Assembly: GCA_900556625.1 (NCBI GenBank)
Contig: USPQ01000048.1
Coordinates: forward strand, 1-19,931
Reading direction: 5' to 3'
Source: an uncultured Bacteroides sp.
GTDB lineage: Bacteria; Bacteroidota; Bacteroidia; Bacteroidales; Bacteroidaceae
DNA: 19,931 nt
A program made the position numbers and the translations under genes. The first letter of the stretch is position 1; each line of letters starts with the position of its first letter. Positions 14,461 through 19,931 of the stretch are shown one piece after another. The notes under the pieces were generated by a model. It was not told the origin of the DNA. It saw only the letters and a program-made list of their open reading frames with translations, and did no database searches.

Positions 14461-15690
14461 ATGAGAGTAAAGATACCCGTATGGAAAATCGTTGTAATCT
14501 GTTCCGCCTTGCTTTTCCCCTTCACTTCGCTTTGTGCGCAGGAGGCAGACCAACCTTTCATTCACCGGTTGGGGATAGAGGCACGGCCACAATACGTATT
14601 CCCCACCAATCCTTTCCTGCAAGGTGAGAACGAACGGTGGAAACCCATCCGGAATTCATTTGCCGCTCATCTGAAATATTCTTTCAAGTATCGTCCCAAC
14701 ACCTGTGCTGACCGCATCTATGGCGGAGCCTATCAAGGTTTCGGCTTGGCCTTCACCACCTTTGGCGATAAAAAGCAGTTGGGTGATCCGATGACGTTCT
14801 ACGTCTTTCAAGGTGCACGCATTGCCCGTTTCCATCCCCGCCTTTCACTCAATTACGAATGGAACTTCGGTATCTCTGCCGGATGGCAGCCTTATGACAA
14901 CGATTACAACTCCTACAACGGAGCCGTAGGCTCACGGGTGAATGCCTACCTCAACGCAGGTATCTACCTTAACTGGTCGCTTTCCCGTTATTTCGACTTT
15001 ATCATCGGCGGAGACTTCACGCATTTCTCCAACGGCAACACCAAGTTTCCTAATGCAGGTGTCAACACCACCGGAGCGAAAATCGGACTGGTGTACAACT
15101 TCAACCGGGAAGAAGCCGACCTCACTAAATCATTGGTTCATCCCTACGTTCCCCGTTTTCCGCGACACATCAGTTATGACCTTGTGTTGTTCGGCTCGTG
15201 GCGCCGCAAAGGTGTCTATGTAGGCGAGAAACAGATTGCATCACCGGGCAGCTATCCTGTGGCGGGATTCAACTTTGCTCCGATGTATAACCTCAACTAT
15301 AAGCTGCGTTTCGGGATTTCGCTGGATGGTGTCTATGACGGTAGTGCCAATGTATACACCGAAGATGCGCTGGTGGAGTACGATGCAGGCAGCGGTTCCT
15401 CCCGTCGTAAATTTCTTGTGCCGGGCATCCAGCATCAGCTTGCGTTGGGACTTTCCGGACGGGCCGAATACGTGATGCCGTTTTTTACCATCGGTGTCGG
15501 CTTGGGAACGAATGTGCTGGGGCGTGGCGATTTACGCGGACTGTATCAGGTCTTTGCGTTGAAGATCAACGTCACCCGGAATTCATTCCTTCACATTGGC
15601 TACAATCTCCAGAATTTCCAGACCCCTAATTATCTGATGCTCGGTCTTGGTTTCCGTTTTAATAATAAATATCCTAAAGTACGTCATTAA
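14461..15690 (+). CDS. PagL-like (acyloxyacyl hydrolase family) outer-membrane protein, putative lipid A deacylase
   Basis: A 409-residue exported barrel protein. The signal peptide has a hydrophobic core at residues 8-24 and probable cleavage LCA26-QEA. THFSNGNTKFPNAGVN (187-202) matches the PagL active-site segment H-x-S-N-x(6)-P-N-x-G. His188 and Ser190 take the places of the catalytic His and Ser that remove the 3-O acyl chain of lipid A in the outer membrane. The position of the third catalytic residue (Glu in Pseudomonas PagL, 14 residues after His) is Asn202. Strand-like alternation runs before and after; the protein is about twice the size of PagL, with a second half (about 225-409) of further amphipathic strands ending YLMLGLGFRFNN. 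Activity and substrate are inferred. It follows the CatA-like gene by 32 nt and precedes a Crp/Fnr gene by 23 nt. Confidence 0.78.
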   Translation: MRVKIPVWKIVVICSALLFPFTSLCAQEADQPFIHRLGIEARPQYVFPTNPFLQGENERWKPIRNSFAAHLKYSFKYRPNTCADRIYGGAYQGFGLAFTTFGDKKQLGDPMTFYVFQGARIARFHPRLSLNYEWNFGISAGWQPYDNDYNSYNGAVGSRVNAYLNAGIYLNWSLSRYFDFIIGGDFTHFSNGNTKFPNAGVNTTGAKIGLVYNFNREEADLTKSLVHPYVPRFPRHISYDLVLFGSWRRKGVYVGEKQIASPGSYPVAGFNFAPMYNLNYKLRFGISLDGVYDGSANVYTEDALVEYDAGSGSSRRKFLVPGIQHQLALGLSGRAEYVMPFFTIGVGLGTNVLGRGDLRGLYQVFALKINVTRNSFLHIGYNLQNFQTPNYLMLGLGFRFNNKYPKVRH

Positions 15691-15713
15691 CTCCCAATAC
15701 ACCATTCCCCCAA

Positions 15714-16277
15714 ATGGAAAATATCATTCGTAAAATCAAGCAAATCTATCCGGTTTCCGACGAAGCACTTCAAGCGCTTCAGGCGAATATGGAATTAAGG
15801 TATTATCCCAAAGATACCCGTATCGTTCAGTCAGGTGTCACAGACCGTCTGGTTTATTTTATTGAAGAGGGTATCACCCGTTCCGTATTCCACCACAACG
15901 GAGAGGACACCACTACGTGGTTCAGTCAGGAGGGCGACGTTACGTTCGGCATGGATTCGCTCTACTATCAGCAACCATCGGTAGAAAGCGTTGAAACGCT
16001 TTCCGATTGCAAAATCTACGTCATCCACATCGACAAGCTGAATGCCCTTTACGAAACATATATCGACATAGCCAACTGGGGAAGAATCCTGCATCAGAAT
16101 GTGAATAAGGAGCTTAGCCATATGTTTGTGGAGCGCCTTCAACTTTCGCCCAAAGAACGTTACGAACAGTTCAACCGTCGCTATCCCGGACTGATAAACC
16201 GAGTGAAACTGAAATATGTGGCTGCTTTTCTGGGCATTTCCATCTATACCCTTAGCCGGGTACGTGCTAAAAAATAG
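15714..16277 (+). CDS. Crp/Fnr-family transcriptional regulator
   Basis: A 187-residue DNA-binding regulator. An N-terminal cyclic-nucleotide-binding-like beta-roll covers about residues 25-110 (MELRYYPKDTRIVQSGV...YFIEEGITRSVF, TTTWFSQEGDVTFGMDS). A long dimerisation helix follows (about 115-150). The C-terminal HTH is short (YVAAFLGISIYTLSRVRAKK, about 168-187), the usual layout of small Bacteroidetes Crp/Fnr proteins. There is no Cys cluster as in Fnr, and the effector is unknown. It is the last gene of the trio with the CatA-like and PagL-like genes (23 nt after the latter). The adjacent palindrome 16291-16312, upstream of the acyltransferase promoter, is a candidate binding site but untested. 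Confidence 0.88.
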   Translation: MENIIRKIKQIYPVSDEALQALQANMELRYYPKDTRIVQSGVTDRLVYFIEEGITRSVFHHNGEDTTTWFSQEGDVTFGMDSLYYQQPSVESVETLSDCKIYVIHIDKLNALYETYIDIANWGRILHQNVNKELSHMFVERLQLSPKERYEQFNRRYPGLINRVKLKYVAAFLGISIYTLSRVRAKK

Positions 16278-16290
16278 CGATTAGCCGGGC

Positions 16291-16312
16291 TTTTTTGCTT
16301 TAGAGCAAAGAA
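16291..16312. other. Small inverted repeat just upstream of the acyltransferase -7 box, candidate operator
   Basis: TTTGCT (16294-16299) and AGCAAA (16304-16309) form a perfect 6-bp inverted repeat around a 4-nt centre, extendable to 9 pairs with one wobble (16291-16299 with 16304-16312). It begins 13 nt after the Crp/Fnr stop and lies 19 nt upstream of the TATCTTTG box. No T run follows on the plus strand, so it is unlikely to be an intrinsic terminator for the upstream unit. Confidence 0.4.
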
Positions 16313-16330
16313 ACTTCGTAGCGCAAACCG

Positions 16331-16338
16331 TATCTTTG
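16331..16338 (+). promoter_or_regulatory. Probable -7 box (TATCTTTG) of the acyltransferase gene
   Basis: TATCTTTG is an exact TAnnTTTG match, 36 nt upstream of the ATG at 16375. This argues that the frame's earlier TTG (16336) lies inside the promoter and is not the start. No obvious TTTG -33 box is seen at 19-20 nt. Confidence 0.5.
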
Positions 16339-16374
16339 CCCTCTGAAAATACTAACTTACTAATAGAAAAACAA

Positions 16375-17529
16375 ATGTCGAACATTTCTGCTTCAGCCTT
16401 TTCAGATACTAAGGCTCATTATGAACTTCTTGACGGACTTCGCGGTGTGGCAGCTTTTATGGTGATATGGTATCACGTATTCGAGGGCTTCGCTTTTGCC
16501 GGTAATAGTGCTATTGAAACTCTGAATCACGGATATTTAGCCGTGGATTTCTTTTTTATCCTTTCGGGTTTTGTGATCGGTTACGCTTACGACGACCGTT
16601 GGGGTAAGAGTCTCACCATGAAAGATTTCTTTAAACGCCGGTTGATACGTCTTCATCCTATGGTTGTTCTGGGGGCTGTTCTGGGAGCTATCACGTTCTG
16701 CATTCAGGGTTCTGTGCAATGGGATGGAACGCACGTTGCCATATCCATGGTGATGTTGTCTCTTCTTTGCACGATATTTTTCATTCCTGCCATGCCGGGT
16801 GCGGGCTATGAGGTTCGTGGCAATGGCGAGATGTTTCCGTTGAACGGGCCGTGCTGGTCGTTGTTTTTCGAGTATATAGGCAATATCCTTTATGCGTTAT
16901 TCATTCGCCGTCTGTCTAATAAGGCGTTGGCTGTGATGGTGGTATTGCTGGGGGTGGCGTTGACGTTGTTCGCCATCTTTGATGTCTCCACTTATGGAAA
17001 CATTGGGGTAGGATGGACGTTGGATGGCGTGAACTTTCTGGGCGGATCATTGAGAATGCTTTTCCCTTTCTCTTTAGGTATGCTTTTATCCCGCAACTTC
17101 AAACCTGTGAAAGTGAAAGGCGCTTTCTGGATATGTACCCTTGCATTGATTGCCCTGTTTTCCGTTCCTTATTTGGAGGGTGCAGAGCCGGTTTGTACGA
17201 ACGGTGTGTATGAAGCGTTTTGCATTGTCATTGCTTTTCCTATCCTTGTGTGGCTGGGTGCGTCGGGAAGTACGACGGATAAGCAGTCAACGCAGATATG
17301 TAAGTTCTTGGGAGATATATCTTATCCGATCTACGTGATACACTATCCGTTGATGTATCTGTTCTATGCATGGCTGATTAAAAATCAACTCTATACGCTG
17401 GGTGAGACTTGGCAGGTAGCTTTATGTGTTTATGCATTGTGCATTGTACTGGCTTATCTAAGCTTGAAATTCTATGACGAACCTTTACGTAAGTATTTGG
17501 CAAAGCGTTTTTTGAGCAAGAAACGATAG
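16375..17529 (+). CDS. Acyltransferase family 3 (OafA/YrhL-type) membrane protein
   Basis: A 384-residue integral membrane O-acyltransferase with about 10 hydrophobic segments. The family start is present: YELLDGLRGVAAFMVIWYH (conserved L-x-G-x-R-G and the essential His in helix 1, about residue 34). It is followed by AVDFFFILSGFVIGYAY and KRRLIRLHPM, the second typical signature. Family members transfer acetyl or other acyl groups to extracytoplasmic sugars, lipids or glycans such as O-antigen, peptidoglycan or secondary metabolites. The acceptor here cannot be predicted. No SGNH domain is fused. ATG at 16375 is chosen because the -7 box lies between it and the alternative TTG start. It has its own promoter and is followed by a bidirectional terminator. 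Confidence 0.92.
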   Translation: MSNISASAFSDTKAHYELLDGLRGVAAFMVIWYHVFEGFAFAGNSAIETLNHGYLAVDFFFILSGFVIGYAYDDRWGKSLTMKDFFKRRLIRLHPMVVLGAVLGAITFCIQGSVQWDGTHVAISMVMLSLLCTIFFIPAMPGAGYEVRGNGEMFPLNGPCWSLFFEYIGNILYALFIRRLSNKALAVMVVLLGVALTLFAIFDVSTYGNIGVGWTLDGVNFLGGSLRMLFPFSLGMLLSRNFKPVKVKGAFWICTLALIALFSVPYLEGAEPVCTNGVYEAFCIVIAFPILVWLGASGSTTDKQSTQICKFLGDISYPIYVIHYPLMYLFYAWLIKNQLYTLGETWQVALCVYALCIVLAYLSLKFYDEPLRKYLAKRFLSKKR

Positions 17530-17547
17530 GCGGTAGTTTTTTATAAA

Positions 17548-17591
17548 GAAAATAAAAAGAGGGTATCCGTGGACACCCTCTTTTTATTTTC
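17548..17591. terminator. Bidirectional intrinsic terminator between the acyltransferase gene and purT
   Basis: Perfect 17-bp arms (17548-17564 and 17575-17591) enclose a 10-nt loop region that can pair further (TCC/GGA). The outer ends are A-rich on the left and T-rich on the right (AGAGGGT...ACCCTCTTTTT), so an RNA from either strand ends in a hairpin followed by a U tract. It sits 18 nt after the acyltransferase stop and 47 nt after the purT stop, ideal for convergent genes. Confidence 0.92.
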
Positions 17592-17638
17592 TCTATTATT
17601 CTTCTAATTCTCCATGATTCCTTATTTTCCTTCCGGTT

Positions 17639-18808
17639 TTAATAAACCTCTACTTTCTCGGCAATTCTCTTGGCCTTATCACGCAGGGCATCCAAATCGG
17701 CATTCAGCGGAGCATAGCAAAGCACTACTCCCATGCGGCGGTTGACGCGGGTAAACGGTTTGCCGAATATGCGGAGGTAGGTATCTTCTTCTTTCGTCAC
17801 TTCTTCCATGCCACGATATTGCGGGCGTTCCTGGCTGGCAATCGGGGAAAGGATCACAGCGCTTGCGCCTATCCGTTCTTGTTTGATGCCGGGAATAGGC
17901 AGACCGAGTACGGCACGTAAATGTAGCTCGAACTCATTCAGGTTTTGTGTACCCGCCAATGTCACCATGCCAGTATCATGCGGACGAGGAGAAAGTTCGG
18001 AGAAATAAACTCCGTTCTCGTGGCTTAGGAAGAACTCAACTCCCCAAAGTCCTGCGCCTGTCAATGCACGGGTTACTTTTTCGGCCATCTCTTCCGCTTC
18101 TTTCAAATGGGCGGGATCAATATGTGCGGGCTGGAAACTTTCACGATAGTCGCCACCTTTCTGCACGTGTCCGATGGGAGGGCAGAAGAGGGTAGGACCG
18201 TTCTTTTGGGTAACGGTGAGCAGGGTGATTTCGCTGTCGAACTTGATAAATTCTTCAATGATAAGCTCACGGATATCGCCACGACTGCCACTGCATCCGT
18301 ATTCCCAGGCGTGTTCGAGTTCGTCGGCACTTTTCACAAGCGATTGTCCTTTGCCGGAAGAAGACATCAACGGTTTAACGACACAAGGGAAGCCGATTTT
18401 ATCGGCAGCTTCTTTCAGTTCTTCCAGGGTTTTGGCATAGAAGTATTTGGCTGTTTTCAGTCCGAGTTCTTGGGCGGCAAGGTCGCGAATGGCTTTACGG
18501 TTCATGGTGAAGTTCACGGCACGAGCACTGGGAACTACCTGAATGCCTTCTTTTTCGAAGTCGTATAAACGTTCTGTGCGAATTGCCTCAATCTCCGGAA
18601 CGATAATGTCCGGACGATGCTTCTTCACTACGCGTTCCAATTCTTCACCGTTCAGCATATCGAATATTTCAAATTCATCGGCCACTTGCATAGCCGGTGC
18701 TCCTGCATAGGAGTCGCAAGCAATGATGTGCTGGCCTTTACGTTGAGCTGAAATTACAAATTCTTTTCCTAGTTCGCCGGAACCGAGTAACAGTATTTTC
18801 TTCATCAT
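17639..18808 (-). CDS. purT: Formate-dependent phosphoribosylglycinamide formyltransferase (GAR transformylase 2)
   Basis: PurT makes formyl-GAR from GAR, formate and ATP, a folate-independent route for the third step of purine synthesis in the cytosol. The 389-residue ATP-grasp protein has all three lobes. The N-terminal part has ILLLGSGELGKE (5-16) and VPEIEAIRTERL. ATP-grasp residues include Lys145 (VVKP) and SSSGKGQS (149-156). The Mg-binding strand has GVEFFLS and SELSPRPHDTGM, a PurT/PurK signature. Length matches E. coli PurT (392). Two adjacent ATGs (18808 and 18805) are possible. It is monocistronic, convergent with the acyltransferase gene across a bidirectional terminator. Confidence 0.97.
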   Translation of the reverse strand: MMKKILLLGSGELGKEFVISAQRKGQHIIACDSYAGAPAMQVADEFEIFDMLNGEELERVVKKHRPDIIVPEIEAIRTERLYDFEKEGIQVVPSARAVNFTMNRKAIRDLAAQELGLKTAKYFYAKTLEELKEAADKIGFPCVVKPLMSSSGKGQSLVKSADELEHAWEYGCSGSRGDIRELIIEEFIKFDSEITLLTVTQKNGPTLFCPPIGHVQKGGDYRESFQPAHIDPAHLKEAEEMAEKVTRALTGAGLWGVEFFLSHENGVYFSELSPRPHDTGMVTLAGTQNLNEFELHLRAVLGLPIPGIKQERIGASAVILSPIASQERPQYRGMEEVTKEEDTYLRIFGKPFTRVNRRMGVVLCYAPLNADLDALRDKAKRIAEKVEVY

Positions 18809-18832
18809 TTTGAGTGTTTTATATTAGTAGTG

Positions 18833-18840
18833 CAAAATTA
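18833..18840 (-). promoter_or_regulatory. purT: Probable -7 box (TAATTTTG) of purT
   Basis: On the minus strand TAATTTTG matches TAnnTTTG and lies 25 nt before the ATG at 18808, a short leader. No good -33 box is present. The same arrangement and the same octamer occur before the acyl-CoA ligase gene (1443-1450). Confidence 0.48.
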
Positions 18841-19007
18841 CAGTAAAAAATGGATAATATACATATTATCGGTGTATTTAAATTTTTGTTTTATGAATAT
18901 GATGTGAACTTTAGTGCGGAAATGCAGAATATGGAGAAATGGATAATTGAAAAATAGAGCCCCACCTTTAAACTTTATTAAGGAATATCCGGAAAATGGA
19001 ATTTATA

Positions 19008-19026
19008 GTGCTCGAGCACAAAACTA
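19008..19026 (-). promoter_or_regulatory. 12-bp palindrome GTGCTCGAGCAC abutting a minus-strand -7-like box
   Basis: GTGCTCGAGCAC (19008-19019) is a perfect palindrome. It overlaps by one base a minus-strand TAGTTTTG (19019-19026), an exact TAnnTTTG match. If that is a promoter, the palindrome would lie over the transcription start, an operator-like position, for an RNA reading towards purT with a leader of about 200 nt. No -33 box is clear. Confidence 0.3.
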
Positions 19027-19260
19027 GTTGTTCTTGCCACTATTTTGTAAAATTGCTAATCCGTTGATTTTTAACAAAGAGATAGGAAACTGAATGAGTG
19101 TTTTTAGTTTATTGATGAATTATTATCTTCAAGCTTGTTTTGGTATTGATTTGTAGTTGAATTTTGTCTAAATTGGTCAATTTGTAGTTATTGTAGGTCT
19201 AATAAGTGTTATCGAACAACAAATAATGAAAAAGGAAGAACAATGACACAGAATTGTTTC

Positions 19261-19268
19261 TACATTTG
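19261..19268 (+). promoter_or_regulatory. atpD: Possible -7 box (TACATTTG) of the atpD operon
   Basis: TACATTTG matches TAnnTTTG. It would give a leader of about 170 nt before the atpD ATG at 19447, containing the inverted repeat at 19284-19327. No -33 box is seen at the normal spacing, so the assignment is tentative. Confidence 0.35.
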
Positions 19269-19446
19269 CGCAGTTGTTTATTTAACTATTTCTAAGGGCA
19301 GAAGTTTATCTGATATAGAAAATAGTTGAACAAAAGCTGAACTTAGCTGTTATTATAATAGTGAAACAGGTAAAACGCGAAACGTTCCTTGTCATACTAT
19401 TTTTTCAAGAGGAATAGAGAAGAATAATATAAATAAAAGATTGCTT

Positions 19447-19931
19447 ATGTCACAGATTATCGGACATATCTCGCAGGTGATCGGCCCTGTGGTCGATGTG
19501 TACTTTGAGGGTACGGATGCAGAATTGGTGCTGCCAAGCATCCACGACGCACTGGAGATAAAGAGGCCAAACGGCAAAATACTGGTTGTAGAAGTTCAGC
19601 AACATATCGGCGAAAATACGGTGCGTACCGTAGCGATGGACAGTACTGACGGACTTCAGAGAGGCATGAAAGTGTATCCCACCGGAGGCCCGATCACGAT
19701 GCCGATTGGCGAACAGATTAAAGGACGACTGATGAACGTAGTCGGTGATTCGATCGACGGTATGAAAGGACTCGACCGCAAAGGTGCATATTCCATTCAC
19801 CGCGACCCCCCTAAGTTTGAGGATTTGACTACTGTGCAAGAGGTGCTCTTCACAGGTATCAAAGTGATCGACCTGCTCGAACCGTATGCCAAAGGTGGTA
19901 AAATCGGTTTGTTCGGCGGTGCCGGTGTAGG
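19447..19931 (+). CDS. atpD: F1Fo ATP synthase subunit beta, 3' part beyond the window
   Basis: The catalytic beta subunit of the F1 sector, on the cytoplasmic face of the inner membrane. The start reads MSQIIGHISQVIGPVVDVYF, the classic N-terminal beta-barrel of AtpD. It continues with NTVRTVAMDSTDGLQRG, GRLMNVVGDSIDG, and the start of the nucleotide domain with TGIKVIDLLEPYAKGGKIGLFGGAGV; the window ends inside the Walker A (GGAGVGKT). 161 codons of about 500 are visible, open to the edge. The ATG at 19447 is the natural start, preceded by a long leader. In Bacteroides atpD usually opens the ATP synthase operon, which the position after a 600-nt gap supports. Confidence 0.97.
   Translation, partial: MSQIIGHISQVIGPVVDVYFEGTDAELVLPSIHDALEIKRPNGKILVVEVQQHIGENTVRTVAMDSTDGLQRGMKVYPTGGPITMPIGEQIKGRLMNVVGDSIDGMKGLDRKGAYSIHRDPPKFEDLTTVQEVLFTGIKVIDLLEPYAKGGKIGLFGGAGV

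Larger units (their letters stand above)
18841..19446. other. Long A/T-rich intergenic region between purT and atpD
   Basis: About 600 nt without a convincing gene. It holds: a 12-bp perfect palindrome (19008-19019); a 10-bp direct repeat ATTTGTAGTT at 19149-19158 and 19180-19189, 31 bp apart; an 8-bp inverted repeat AACTATTT (19284-19291)/AAATAGTT (19320-19327) with a 28-nt loop in the presumed atpD leader; and a -7-like box at 19261-19268. The longest small frame with a plausible ribosome site (19243-19329, 28 codons) contains that box and is not credible as a gene. The region probably serves as the ATP synthase operon's promoter and leader. Confidence 0.6.

Noticed and set aside
16249..16290. 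Direct repeat TAGCCGGG around the end of the Crp/Fnr gene
   Set aside because: Only two 8-bp copies, one inside coding sequence, too short to mean anything without comparison.
16336..16374. TTG start extending the acyltransferase by 13 residues
   Set aside because: The TTG overlaps an exact -7 promoter box; ATG at 16375 is the natural start.
18107..18568. 153-codon plus-strand frame
   Set aside because: It is antisense to the ATP-grasp domain of purT and has no independent coding evidence.
19226..19329. Tiny overlapping frames MKKEEQ (19226-19246) and a 28-residue frame from 19243 with an AGGAAGA-like site upstream
   Set aside because: A promoter-like TACATTTG lies inside the second frame, the peptide has no recognisable features, and A/T-rich leaders often contain such frames.
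19450..19839. 129-codon minus-strand frame
   Set aside because: The plus strand encodes the unmistakable start of atpD here.
1..19931. CRISPR arrays, tRNA or rRNA genes, transposases or phage genes
   Set aside because: I saw no regularly spaced identical repeats with unique spacers, no tRNA-like cloverleaf or rRNA sequence, and no transposase, integrase or phage structural protein in either strand.

Overview
The window looks like a chromosomal segment of a gut Bacteroides. The -7 boxes match or nearly match TAnnTTTG, the Bacteroidales sigma-ABfr type, in front of most transcription units. Shine-Dalgarno sequences are weak. Gene content is typical of the genus: a DUF4301 protein, a CatA-like acetyltransferase, a Crp/Fnr regulator, a PagL-like protein and atpD. 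Almost all of it is housekeeping or accessory metabolism. I see no rRNA, tRNA, CRISPR array, prophage or intact insertion sequence.

Left part (1-6700, all minus strand): a fatty-acid-CoA ligase running off the left edge; a CPA1-type K+(Na+)/H+ antiporter; a short transcription unit with a lipoprotein metallophosphoesterase, a 20-nt-overlapping secreted/outer-membrane protein that carries five 9-residue repeats, and a collapsed crp-hcp remnant closed by a strong hairpin; then a MATE efflux pump. A divergent promoter region (about 6697-6868) separates this from the plus-strand block.

Middle (6869-14428): a HAD phosphatase/mutase; panB (pantothenate/CoA synthesis) tightly coupled to an MFS transporter; then, convergent, a RelA/SpoT homologue whose ppGpp-hydrolase residues are degraded, and divergent from it a DUF4301 protein with nucleotidyltransferase-like motifs. 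Two long palindromic intergenic elements (9633-9793 and 13643-13783) are built from short CACAGATT- or CTCTGTG-type units. They share an end sequence and a central 12-mer.

Right part (13805-19931): a close-packed trio (CatA-like acetyltransferase, PagL-like lipid A deacylase homologue, Crp/Fnr regulator); an acyltransferase-3 membrane protein with its own promoter; a bidirectional terminator; purT on the minus strand; a gene-poor stretch of about 600 nt; and the 5' third of atpD, presumably the first gene of the ATP synthase operon.

The most noteworthy observations are: the crp-hcp deletion remnant, in which a Crp N-terminus is joined in frame to hydroxylamine reductase pieces; the paired palindromic elements with a shared core; the nonapeptide-repeat secreted protein coupled to a phosphoesterase; the hydrolase-dead RelA; DUF4301 as a possible sugar-nucleotide pyrophosphorylase-like enzyme; and the PagL homologue with Asn where PagL has its catalytic Glu. 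I found no clearly new multi-gene system such as a defence island.
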